A stretch of DNA of 64,000 nt from Gemmobacter sp. (lineage in GTDB: Bacteria; Pseudomonadota; Alphaproteobacteria; Rhodobacterales; Rhodobacteraceae), in NCBI RefSeq assembly GCF_034676705.1, contig NZ_JAUCBS010000013.1, positions 1,314,501 to 1,378,500 on the forward strand, in the 5' to 3' direction. Below the pieces are notes generated by a model. It ran no database searches and had not been told where the DNA came from. It saw only the letters and a list, made by a program, of their open reading frames with translations. Both the position numbers and the translations under genes were made by a program. Shown here in pieces: positions 8,452 through 15,974 of this stretch; position 1 is the stretch's first letter, and each line of letters opens with the position of its first letter.

Positions 8452-9156
8452 ATGACCACCCCCATCGACCTTTACTACTGGCCCACGCCGAACGGCTGGA
8501 AGATCTCGATCGCGCTGGAGGAAATGGGGCTGCCCTATACCGTCCATTTCGTCAACATCAGCGCGGGCGACCAGTTCGCGCCCGAGTTCCTGAAGATCGG
8601 TCCGAACAACCGCATGCCGGTGATCGTGGACCCCGAGGGGCCGGACGGCCAGCCGGTGTCGATCTTTGAATCCGGGGCGATCCTGCAATATCTGGCACGC
8701 AAGACGGGCAGGTTCTACGGCCAGACCGAACGCGACCGCATCGCCGTCGATCAGTGGCTGATGTGGCAGATGGGCGGCGTCGGGCCGATGGCGGGGCAGG
8801 CGCACCATTTCCTGTCCTATGCGCCGCAGATGGACCCGCCGCAGGTGCTGCCCTATGCGCAGGACCGTTACCGCAACGAGGTGTCGCGGCTGTATGGCGT
8901 GCTGGACCGCAGGCTGGCGGCGTCGGAATTCGTGGCGGGCGATTTCCTGTCGATTGCGGATATGGCGATCTGGCCCTGGGCGGTGCTGTGGCCGCGGCAG
9001 GAACAGTCGCTGGACGACAAGCCCCACATGGCCCGCTGGTTGGCCGCGCTGGAGGGGCGGCCGGGCTTTGCCGCCGGCAAGGCACTGGGCGCCGAAAAGC
9101 GCGCGTCGGGACCAATGGACAAGCAGGCGCAACAGGTGCTATTCGGCAAGCGGTAG
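8452..9156 (+). CDS. Glutathione S-transferase, nu class / YfcG-like
   Basis: A 234-residue cytosolic GST. The thioredoxin-like N-terminal domain starts IDLYYWPTPNGWKISIALEEMGLPY and contains NNRMPVIVD and FESGAILQYLA, the glutathione-contacting segments. The helical C-terminal domain follows. The TPNGWK motif with Thr and Asn in place of the usual Ser/Tyr is characteristic of nu-class enzymes such as YfcG and YghU, which act as glutathione-dependent disulfide reductases or peroxidases. The start at 8452 follows CCGGAGAG at ribosome-site distance; the open frame to 8335 is ignored. Single gene. Confidence 0.9.
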   Translation: MTTPIDLYYWPTPNGWKISIALEEMGLPYTVHFVNISAGDQFAPEFLKIGPNNRMPVIVDPEGPDGQPVSIFESGAILQYLARKTGRFYGQTERDRIAVDQWLMWQMGGVGPMAGQAHHFLSYAPQMDPPQVLPYAQDRYRNEVSRLYGVLDRRLAASEFVAGDFLSIADMAIWPWAVLWPRQEQSLDDKPHMARWLAALEGRPGFAAGKALGAEKRASGPMDKQAQQVLFGKR

Positions 9157-9192
9157 GGGGATGGCAGGGCAATCGCCCTGTGCAGCGATGGG

Positions 9193-9302
9193 GTGGCGGG
9201 GTGAACCCCGCCCTACGCCCGGCCATCAGGTCGGGCTTGCCCTGCCGCCGCCGCGACGGGTTCGGCCATGATCGCGGCGTAGGGCGGGGGTCACCCCGCC
9301 AC
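9193..9302. repeat. Inverted pair of a hairpin repeat
   Basis: GTGGCGGGGTGAACCCCGCC + CTACGC (9193-9218) and its near reverse complement (9277-9302) face each other across 58 bases. Each copy is itself a small palindrome (GGCGGGG / CCCCGCC). The right copy runs into the lysoplasmalogenase gene and supplies its last residues and stop codon. Confidence 0.7.
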
Positions 9303-9935
9303 GGCCCCCCACAGGATCAGCGCCTGTCCGCCCCAATACAGCGGCCATAGCAGCCGGCCTGCCAGACCCTGCGCGGCCGCGTCGGTCAGCCGGAACATCC
9401 GCACCGCAAGGATCAGGTCTGAGGCCAGGAACAGCGCCGCCCCCGCCCGCATCGCGGCCTGGCCCGCGCCCGTGGGCAGCAGCACCGCCGCCACCGCCAT
9501 GGCGCCGATCACCAGCCCATAGCCCCGCACCGGCCAGCGCAGCGCGCCGGTATGGGGGGCGAGCCAGACCTCGGTCGACAGGACAAGCGCCAGCAGGGGG
9601 GCGATGATCGCCCAGCCCATGGCCCCCGGCGCCGATATCGGGCCGAAGCTGCCCAGAAACGCCGCCACATAGGCCAGATGCCCCAGCGCAAAGGCCCCCA
9701 TCCCGGCCAGAAACCACCGCGTGCCGGGGCGCGACAGCGCGAAATCACCCGCCGCCCCCAGCGCCAGCCCGGCCACCACCCAGCCCGGCGCGCCCATGGC
9801 CAGCCCGGCCCGCGCCAGGGCCGCGGTGCTGATCGTCTTGACGACGCTTGCCCGCCAGCCGCCGCCGCCCCCGGCATGGGCCAGCCCATACCAGATCGCC
9901 GCCAGCGCCGCGACCGACCAGAACGCGGCGATCAT
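9291..9935 (-). CDS. Lysoplasmalogenase family membrane protein (YhhN)
   Basis: A 214-residue protein with about eight membrane helices. Family motifs are VVKTISTAALA, GAAGDFALSRPGTRWFLAGMGAFALGHLAYVAAF and FLASDLILAVRMFR. The two Asp in GDFALS and SDLILA are the conserved pair of the YhhN/TMEM86 family. Members hydrolyse the vinyl-ether bond of lysoplasmalogens, or serve as membrane lipid enzymes of unclear substrate. The start overlaps the yciB stop by 4 bases, so it is translated from the yciB transcript. Confidence 0.85.
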   Translation of the reverse strand: MIAAFWSVAALAAIWYGLAHAGGGGGWRASVVKTISTAALARAGLAMGAPGWVVAGLALGAAGDFALSRPGTRWFLAGMGAFALGHLAYVAAFLGSFGPISAPGAMGWAIIAPLLALVLSTEVWLAPHTGALRWPVRGYGLVIGAMAVAAVLLPTGAGQAAMRAGAALFLASDLILAVRMFRLTDAAAQGLAGRLLWPLYWGGQALILWGAVAG

Positions 9936-10537
9936 TCCGTCTCGTCAGCGATGCCGTAGCGGCGCACCAGCCCGCCTTGCAGCATGAAGAACGCGAACAG
10001 CGCCACCGGCAGGCCGAAGGTCTTGAAATTCACCCAGGCGTCGGTGGACATCAGCCGCCAGATCGCCTCGTTCGCCGCCGCCAGCACGGCAAAGAACAGC
10101 GCCATGCGGCGGGTCAGGGCCATCCAGCCTTCGTGCTGCATCGGCATCACCTCGCCCATCAGGGCGGCCATGTAGGATTGCCCGCGCATCAGGCCAAAGC
10201 CCAGGATCGCCGCGAACAGGGCATAGATGATGGTCGGCTTCATCTTGAAGAACGTCTCGTCGTTCAGCCAGACGGTGAGGCCGCCGAACACCACGACCAG
10301 CACCAGCGTCAGGCCCTGCATCCGCGACAGCTTGCCCGTCAGGCGCCACAGGATCAGCGAACAGGCCACCATCAGCGGGATGAAGGCGGCGGTGATCAGC
10401 ACGAAGCCGGTATAATCGGTGCCGCCGATGGTGAAGGTCTGGTCCTTCCACCGGCTGTAGCCGATGAAAAAGGCAATGACCGGCCCCAGTTCCAGCCCCA
10501 TCTTCACCCAGGGGCCTACCGTTTTTTCCTGCGTCAT
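9932..10537 (-). CDS. yciB: Inner-membrane-spanning protein YciB / septation protein A
   Basis: A 201-residue, five-helix membrane protein. It shows the whole family signature: LELGPVIAFFIGY, LNDETFFKMKPTIIYALFA, WMALTRRMALFFAVLAAANEAIWR and DAWVNFKTFG. YciB (IspZ) proteins are involved in cell-envelope integrity and septation in proteobacteria; the biochemical activity is not settled. The gene leads a tight run with the lysoplasmalogenase gene and lies 11 bases after the EamA gene, so the three are probably one transcript. Confidence 0.92.
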   Translation of the reverse strand: MTQEKTVGPWVKMGLELGPVIAFFIGYSRWKDQTFTIGGTDYTGFVLITAAFIPLMVACSLILWRLTGKLSRMQGLTLVLVVVFGGLTVWLNDETFFKMKPTIIYALFAAILGFGLMRGQSYMAALMGEVMPMQHEGWMALTRRMALFFAVLAAANEAIWRLMSTDAWVNFKTFGLPVALFAFFMLQGGLVRRYGIADETE

Positions 10538-10548
10538 CGTCCTGTCCT

Positions 10549-11448
10549 TCAGCCTGCCAGTTTCACCATCACGGCGCCCGCCGCGATCAGCCCCATCAGC
10601 GCCACGCGGCGCGGCCCCGTCGTTTCGTCCAGCATCAGCCAGCCGATGGCGGCGGCGAACACCGTCGAGGTCTCGCGCAGCACCGCCGCCTCGCCGACAT
10701 TGCCGATGCGGGTCGCGATGAGGATGCTTCCGAAGCTGATATAGGCAACCAGCGCGCCCAGAACAGCCTTTTTCGCAAAAGGCCAGCGATCGGCGTGGGG
10801 CAGGGCGGCCAGCCGGCGCCGCATCAGCAGGGGCATCAGCGTGCCATCCAGCAGAAAGAACCAGGCCAGAAAGGTGAACGGGTCGGGCGGCTGGCGGATC
10901 GCCCAGGCGTCATAGGTGGTATAGGCGGCGACGAAACCGCCGGTCAGCACCGCCAGGCCAAGCGCCGGCACCAGCGTGTCGCGGTTTTCCGTGACATGCC
11001 GCAGGTTGTAAAGCGCAAGGCCAAAGATGCCGGCCAGCAGCACGCCCAACCCCAGCCATTGCCCCGGCGCAAAGGTTTCGCCGAACACCAGCCCTGCGCC
11101 CAGCACCGTGACCAGCGGCCCGGTGCCGCGCACCACCGGATAGACCACGGTATAGGCGCCCCGCGCATAGGTGGCGGCCTGCGCCGTCTTGTAGCCGGCA
11201 TGGATCAGGAAGGCACCGGCAAGGATCGGCCACATATGGGGGTCCGGCCAGGGCACCACGAACAGCGCAAAGGGCAGCGCCATGACGGCATAGGCCAGGT
11301 CGATCCCGCCGCGCATCAGCCAGGGGTCGAAGCGGCCCTTTTGCAAGGCGCCGAGCAGCGCATGGGAAAATGCCGCCAGCAGCGCCAGCCACAGCGCGGC
11401 CTGCCGCCCGGCATCGGTGCCTTCGAGGGAAAGAAGAAGCGCGGTCAT
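10549..11448 (-). CDS. EamA/DMT family transporter
   Basis: 299 residues with ten hydrophobic helices in two halves. The repeated EamA features are visible in TVVYPVVRGTGPLVTVLGAGLVFGE and in the second half VGEAAVLRETSTVFAAAIGWLMLDE; the Arg and Glu in these helices are common in the family. Probably a small-metabolite exporter. The start at 11448 (MTALLLSLEG) is chosen because upstream sequence is repeat-derived. The stop lies 11 bases before the yciB start on the same strand. Confidence 0.85.
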   Translation of the reverse strand: MTALLLSLEGTDAGRQAALWLALLAAFSHALLGALQKGRFDPWLMRGGIDLAYAVMALPFALFVVPWPDPHMWPILAGAFLIHAGYKTAQAATYARGAYTVVYPVVRGTGPLVTVLGAGLVFGETFAPGQWLGLGVLLAGIFGLALYNLRHVTENRDTLVPALGLAVLTGGFVAAYTTYDAWAIRQPPDPFTFLAWFFLLDGTLMPLLMRRRLAALPHADRWPFAKKAVLGALVAYISFGSILIATRIGNVGEAAVLRETSTVFAAAIGWLMLDETTGPRRVALMGLIAAGAVMVKLAG

Positions 11449-11493
11449 GGCCTGTGTGTCGTGGGGTGGACACCGCCGGGGGTTTTCCACCCG

Positions 11494-11564
11494 TTGCCAA
11501 TCGGTTCTCGAACCGATGGCGAACCATTGGCAACCCCCCGGAGGATATTTCGATCAGAGCGAAA
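11494..11564. repeat. Hairpins plus interspersed repeat, copy 3
   Basis: The stretch holds the stem ATCGGTTC / GAACCGAT (11500-11517) nested in a larger GCCAAT / ATTGGC pair, followed by GGAGGATATTT and GATCAGAGCGAAA (11541-11564). It directly follows the minus-strand ftsY stop codon at 11589, the same arrangement as the other copies. Confidence 0.6.
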
Positions 11565-11588
11565 GAGCAGCGGGGCGCGCCTGCCGGA

Positions 11589-12563
11589 TCAGGCGCCGGC
11601 CTCGCCGACCAGCGCGCGGGCGAAATCCTCGGGGTCGAAGGGGGCCAGATCGTCGATCTGTTCGCCCACCCCGATGGCATGGATCGGCAGGCCGAAACGG
11701 TCGGCCAGCGCCACCAGCACGCCGCCGCGCGCGGTGCCATCGAGCTTGGTCATCACAAGGCCGGTGACATCGGCGATCTTGCGAAAGATTTCCACCTGGC
11801 TCAGCGCGTTCTGGCCCGTGGTGGCATCCAGCACCAGCAGGGTATTGTGCGGCGCGGTGGGATCGACCTTGCGCAGCACGCGGATGATCTTGGCCAGTTC
11901 CTCCATCAGGTCGGCGCGGTTTTGCAGTCGCCCGGCAGTGTCGATCAGCAACAGATCGGCGCCGTCGGCCCGCGCCCGCGTCAGCGCATCGAAGGCAAGG
12001 CTGGCCGGATCGGTGCCATGGGCGGCGGTCAGCACCGGCACGCCGGCGCGCTGGCCCCAGACCTGCAACTGCTCCACGGCGGCCGCGCGGAAGGTGTCGC
12101 CGGCGGCGATCACCACCTGCTTGCCGGCGGCGCGGAACTGGCTGGCCAGCTTGCCGATGGTCGTGGTCTTGCCCGAGCCGTTGACGCCCACCACCAGAAC
12201 CACCTGCGGTTTCTGCGGATAAAGCGGCAGGGGGCGCGCGACCGGATCCAGAATGCGCGCCACCTCGGCCGCCAGCGCGCCGCGCAGTTCCGAGGCGCCG
12301 ATGCGGCGGCCGAACCGGCCTTCGGCGATATTGGCCGTGACGCGCGCCGCCGTTTCCACCCCCATGTCGGACCGGATCAGCAGATCCTCCAGGCTTTCCA
12401 GCATCTCGTCATCGACCAGCCGTTTCGGCTCGGCATCGGTCAGGCGGGCCAGAAGGCCGGGCTTGGCGGCCTCTGGCGCGTCGGCCACGATCTCGTCCAG
12501 GCCCCCCGACAGGCGGGAGGAGCTTTTGAACAGCCGGTCTTTCAGCTTGCCGAAGAAGGACAT
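11589..12563 (-). CDS. ftsY: Signal recognition particle receptor FtsY
   Basis: A 324-residue SRP GTPase that docks the ribosome-SRP complex at the inner membrane for co-translational insertion. The N domain (about residues 25-95) precedes the G domain with P-loop GVNGSGKTTTIGKLA, AGDTFRAAAVEQL, G3 DTAGR and G4 TKLDGTARGG. The start MSFFGKLKDRLFKSSSRL gives an amphipathic membrane-targeting helix, and the acidic A domain of E. coli FtsY is almost absent, as is usual in alphaproteobacteria. The frame stays open to 13958 on the complement of two other genes; that extension is not real. Confidence 0.96.
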   Translation of the reverse strand: MSFFGKLKDRLFKSSSRLSGGLDEIVADAPEAAKPGLLARLTDAEPKRLVDDEMLESLEDLLIRSDMGVETAARVTANIAEGRFGRRIGASELRGALAAEVARILDPVARPLPLYPQKPQVVLVVGVNGSGKTTTIGKLASQFRAAGKQVVIAAGDTFRAAAVEQLQVWGQRAGVPVLTAAHGTDPASLAFDALTRARADGADLLLIDTAGRLQNRADLMEELAKIIRVLRKVDPTAPHNTLLVLDATTGQNALSQVEIFRKIADVTGLVMTKLDGTARGGVLVALADRFGLPIHAIGVGEQIDDLAPFDPEDFARALVGEAGA

Positions 12564-12732
12564 GTCGGGCCTTTCGCGGGCGGGTTTCCCCCTGCTAGCG
12601 CAAGGGCGCGGCAAGGGGAAGCCGCAGGGTGGCGGAAATGCGCCAGGGGCGCCCCCCCACGCCGGAAAACGGCGGGCCCGGCTGACATATTGGTGTTTCG
12701 CAAGTTTCGTCCAAGTGTCGTAAGTTGATTGC

Positions 12733-13509
12733 ATGAGCCTTGAACGCCCGATCCATGCCGACCCCGATCTGCCGGCCGCCTTGCAGGCGGCGCTGGCGGT
12801 GGCCCTGCAAGGCCCGCCGCAGCGGGTGCAGCGGGTGGCGGCCGGGGGGCGGGCGGTCTGGCTGAAACAGGCCGAACAGCTGTCGCTGCGCTGGCGGCTG
12901 CAAAAGGGCGACACGCGCCGCGCGTTCGAGGCGGATCGCGAAGGGCTGCATGTGCTGGAGGCACTGGGCCTGCCGGTGGCGCATGTGGTGGCCGAGGGGC
13001 CGGATTTCTTTGCGACCGAGGAAGTGGGCGTGCAGATCGCCCATCTGCTGCGCAATGCCGAATTCGCCGGGCCGGACCGGATTGCCGCGGCCCGGGCTGC
13101 GGGGGCGGGGCTGGCGGCGCTGCACCGCGCGGGGGTCGCGCATGGCCGCCCGTCGATCCGCGATATCTGCTGGGATGGCCAGGCGGCGCGGTTCATCGAC
13201 CTGGAGCGGTTCCGCAACGGGCGGGCCGGGCAGGGGGCGATGGCGCTGGACGTGCTGATCCTGCTGCATTCGATGTTCGCCATCACCCGTGGCCCGGCGC
13301 CCGAGATCGACGCGGCCCTTGCCGGCTGGCAGGACGGCGCGCCCGGCGGCATCTGGACCATGGTGCAGGCGCGGGCGGCGCGGTTTGCCTGGCTGGGCGC
13401 GCTGGCGCGGCAGGTGCTGCGACTGCGGCCCGGGTCAAAGGAACTGGGCGCGCTGCCGCTGACGCTGGACTTCGTGGCAGCGCAGGGGCGCGACATCCCG
13501 GCGCCATGA
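12733..13509 (+). CDS. LPS-kinase-like / RIO-type protein kinase fold
   Basis: 258 residues. The core looks like a small lipopolysaccharide-core (KdkA/WaaP-like) kinase: a Lys in AVWLKQAEQ, then GLAALHRAGVAHGRPSIRDICWDGQAARFIDLERF with likely catalytic Asp144 and metal-binding Asp156. Such enzymes phosphorylate sugars of the LPS core on the inner face of the membrane. The actual acceptor is unknown, and a protein kinase role is the alternative. It is divergent from ftsY and is followed 48 bases later by the AlkB-like gene. Confidence 0.65.
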   Translation: MSLERPIHADPDLPAALQAALAVALQGPPQRVQRVAAGGRAVWLKQAEQLSLRWRLQKGDTRRAFEADREGLHVLEALGLPVAHVVAEGPDFFATEEVGVQIAHLLRNAEFAGPDRIAAARAAGAGLAALHRAGVAHGRPSIRDICWDGQAARFIDLERFRNGRAGQGAMALDVLILLHSMFAITRGPAPEIDAALAGWQDGAPGGIWTMVQARAARFAWLGALARQVLRLRPGSKELGALPLTLDFVAAQGRDIPAP

Positions 13510-13557
13510 TTCCGGCGCCTTCCCGTGGCAGGCTTGCTGCCAAAGGGGAATCGGCCG

Positions 13558-14652
13558 ATGGGATTGCACGACAGGTTCGGGGCGCTGGCTCGGGTGCTGC
13601 GCGGTGGCGACGAGGGGACGCGCGCCATGCGGGCCTTTGCCATGATCACGCTGGCGCCCGTGGTCCTGCTGCTGGCCGGGCTGGCGATCGGGGGCTGGGG
13701 GGCAGTGCTGGCCTTTGGCTTCATCAGTCCTGCCGTGCTGCTGCTGGATCGGTTCGCCGCCCGCGCGGCCCCGCATGTGCCGGGGGCCGATGAGTTTCCC
13801 GCCGCCGACGGGCTTTCGGCCCTGCTGGCCATGGTGCATCTGGGGCTGCTGCCGCTGATGGTCTGGGCGCTGGCGGGGGGGATCGAGCTGTCCATCGGGG
13901 CGCGGGTGGCGCTGTTTGCCGGCCTGGGCCTGTGGATCGGGCAGGTGTCCAATTCCAATGCGCATGAACTGATCCACCGGCAGGACCGCTGGCTGCGGGG
14001 GCTGGGGGTCGCGGTCTATGCCTCGGTCGGCTATGGGCACCATGCCTCGGCCCACCGGCTGGTGCATCATCGGTTTGTCGCCACGGCGGATGATCCGAAT
14101 ACGGCGCAGCGCGGGGAAAGTTTCTATGCCTTTGCCCGGCGGGCCTGGCCGGCGGAATTCGTGGCGGGGCGGCAGATGGAAACCCAGTTGCGGGCGCGGG
14201 TGAAGCGGGGGCCGCATCCCTATGCGGTCTATCTGGGCGGCGCGGCACTGGCGGCGGTGCTGGCGATGGTGCTTGGCGGATTTCGCGGGCTGGTGATCTG
14301 GGCCGGGCTGGCCGCCTGGGCGCAGGTGCAGCTGCTGCTATCGGATTATGTCCAGCATTACGGCCTGTTGCGCGCCCGCCTGCCCAATGGCAAGCCCGAG
14401 CCGGTGGGGCCGGGGCACAGCTGGGATGCGCCGCACTGGGCATCTTCGGCGCTGATGCTGAACGCGCCCCGCCATGCCGATCACCATGCCCATCCCGGCC
14501 GGGCCTATCCGGCGCTGGATTTGCCCGATGGCGGGCTGCGGCTGCCCTACAGCCTGCCGGTGATGGCCACGCTGGCGCTGGTGCCGCCGCTGTGGTTCCG
14601 CCTGATGGACCGGCGCCTGCCCCCCGCGCCGCCGCCCTTGCTGCGGTTGTGA
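13558..14652 (+). CDS. AlkB-like membrane di-iron monooxygenase
   Basis: 364 residues with several membrane helices and the three His clusters of alkane hydroxylases and fatty-acid desaturases: HELIH (136-140), HRLVHHR (His166, 170, 171) and RHADHH (His306, 309, 310). The preceding NSNAHELIHR and the DYVQHYGLLR segment are specific for the AlkB branch. It would hydroxylate a terminal methyl group of an alkane or related chain using electrons from a rubredoxin; no rubredoxin gene is nearby. The ATG at 13558 has AAAGGGGA upstream and is preferred to a GTG at 13525. Confidence 0.88.
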   Translation: MGLHDRFGALARVLRGGDEGTRAMRAFAMITLAPVVLLLAGLAIGGWGAVLAFGFISPAVLLLDRFAARAAPHVPGADEFPAADGLSALLAMVHLGLLPLMVWALAGGIELSIGARVALFAGLGLWIGQVSNSNAHELIHRQDRWLRGLGVAVYASVGYGHHASAHRLVHHRFVATADDPNTAQRGESFYAFARRAWPAEFVAGRQMETQLRARVKRGPHPYAVYLGGAALAAVLAMVLGGFRGLVIWAGLAAWAQVQLLLSDYVQHYGLLRARLPNGKPEPVGPGHSWDAPHWASSALMLNAPRHADHHAHPGRAYPALDLPDGGLRLPYSLPVMATLALVPPLWFRLMDRRLPPAPPPLLRL

Positions 14653-14707
14653 TTGGCGGGCGGTGCCCGGCTGTGGCAGGCTGGCCCGGCCAACCGGAGT
14701 GCTGCCC

Positions 14708-15109
14708 ATGCGCCTGATCGCCGCCGCCTTGATCGCCTGTCTTGCCACGCCCTTGCTGGCCGCCGAACCGCTGGATGGCGCAGCGTTCGAGGCGCGGGTG
14801 ATCGGGCAGACCTTCAGCTTTCAGGTGGGCGGGCAAAGCTATGGCGCGGAACAATATCTGCCGGGGCGGCGGGTGATCTGGGCCTTCAGCGACGGCCCCT
14901 GCCGCGAAGGCACCTGGTCGGAACCCGAACCGGGGCGCATCTGCTTTGTCTACGACCACGCCCCCGACGATCCGCAATGCTGGAGCTTTTTCGACGATGA
15001 CGGCCGGCTGCGGGCACGGTTTCAGGGCGGATTGCCGCAGGACGACCTGATCGAGGCGCGGCGCAGCCCGGCGCCGCTGGCCTGCCCGGGGCCGGATCTG
15101 GGGGCCTGA
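14708..15109 (+). CDS. Secreted protein of unknown function
   Basis: 133 residues starting with a signal peptide (MRLIAAALIACLATPLLAAEP, cleavage after LLA). The mature part has the blocks FEARVIGQTFSFQVGGQSYGAEQYLPGRRVIWAF and CREGTWSEPEPGRICFVYDH, with four Cys that could pair in the periplasm. Similar short exported proteins are frequent in Rhodobacterales; I know of no function. The start at 14708 rather than 14663 is set by the signal peptide. It converges on the response-regulator gene with 4 bases between stops. Confidence 0.75.
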   Translation: MRLIAAALIACLATPLLAAEPLDGAAFEARVIGQTFSFQVGGQSYGAEQYLPGRRVIWAFSDGPCREGTWSEPEPGRICFVYDHAPDDPQCWSFFDDDGRLRARFQGGLPQDDLIEARRSPAPLACPGPDLGA

Positions 15110-15113
15110 GCGC

Positions 15114-15506
15114 TCAGCCAGTTGCCCCGGACAGCAGCTTGCGCACTTCCTCGCGCAGTTCCTTCAGCTCGAACGGTTTCGAGATGAACCCGTCCGCCCC
15201 CAGCGCCAGCCCCTTGCGCCGTTCGATGGCGGATCCGCGGGCTGTCATCATCAGGATCTTCACATCGGCCAGTGCCGGATCCAGCCGCACGCCCTGACAG
15301 ATTTCATAGCCCGACACCTCGGGCAGCATCACGTCCAGCAGCACAAGATCGGGGTGGGTGCCGCGGATGCGGGCCAATGCCTCGCCGCCATTGGCGATGC
15401 GGTCGTGATCATAGCCTTCGCGGGTCAGCAGGTAATCCAGCGCGATGGCGATATTGTCTTCGTCCTCGACCACGAGGATGCGTTTTTTCCCCCCCTCAAC
15501 CCCCAT
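15114..15506 (-). CDS. Single-domain response regulator (CheY-like)
   Basis: A 130-residue stand-alone receiver. Phosphorylation-site residues are all present: acidic pocket VVEDED (Glu14/Asp15), phospho-acceptor Asp58 in LVLLDVMLPEVSGYE, Thr88 in MMTARG and Lys110 in FISKPF. There is no output domain, so it works by protein contact or in a phosphorelay. No histidine kinase is in the window. The start at 15506 is where the receiver fold begins; the open frame beyond it is unsupported. It is divergent from the small membrane-protein gene at 15638. Confidence 0.88.
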   Translation of the reverse strand: MGVEGGKKRILVVEDEDNIAIALDYLLTREGYDHDRIANGGEALARIRGTHPDLVLLDVMLPEVSGYEICQGVRLDPALADVKILMMTARGSAIERRKGLALGADGFISKPFELKELREEVRKLLSGATG

Positions 15507-15637
15507 GGCGGAGACCCCGGACTGGCAGTGGCGGTGGACCGGCGCGGTGGCGGCGGCTAAGGTCGGCGGATGGCCGGCCGGCACGAATCCCCGGCGCGGC
15601 CACACAGGCCGGACGACAGGGGGAGCGGCGCGAAACC

Positions 15638-15922
15638 ATGGAATATACGGAACTTCTGCTGGCGCAATTGCGCGATCCCTTCCGCGTCGGGCTGATGATC
15701 GCGCTGGTCCTGACCATGCTGCGCACCCGGGCCGTGTCGGGCACGGCGCTGCCATTGGCGGCGGGGGTGGTGTTTGTGGCGGTCATCATTCCGATGACCC
15801 TTCCGGCGCCTGCGGCAGGCGGCGGGATGCTGGCTGCGGTGGGAACCGGCATCGTGGCGAACCTGATCCTGTTGGGGCTGATCCTTGGCGCCTGGACGCT
15901 GTGGCAGCGTCTGCGCCGCTGA
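15638..15922 (+). CDS. Small membrane protein, unknown
   Basis: 94 residues with three hydrophobic stretches (VGLMIALVLTML, LPLAAGVVFVAVIIPMTL, GIVANLILLGLILGAWTLW) and a basic tail QRLRR. The start ATG at 15638 follows GGGGGAGCGG at ribosome-site distance. I do not recognise a family. It converges on the MFS transporter, with a strong hairpin terminator in between. Confidence 0.55.
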   Translation: MEYTELLLAQLRDPFRVGLMIALVLTMLRTRAVSGTALPLAAGVVFVAVIIPMTLPAPAAGGGMLAAVGTGIVANLILLGLILGAWTLWQRLRR

Positions 15923-15933
15923 CCCCCGAAATG

Positions 15934-15965
15934 AAAAAAGGACAGCGCCCCGGGGGGCGCTGTCC
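15934..15965 (-). terminator. Rho-independent terminator of the acs-adk-MFS transcript
   Basis: On the minus strand a perfect 11-12 bp stem GGACAGCGCCCC / GGGGCGCTGTCC (15940-15965) is followed by six T and then CATTT, a textbook intrinsic terminator. It begins 10 bases after the MFS stop codon. Confidence 0.88.
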
Positions 15966-15974
15966 GGCAATGTC

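Noticed and set aside
12564..13958. N-terminal extension of the ftsY frame by 465 codons
   Set aside because: It is the complement of the LPS-kinase-like and AlkB-like genes; FtsY begins normally at MSFFGKLKDRLF.
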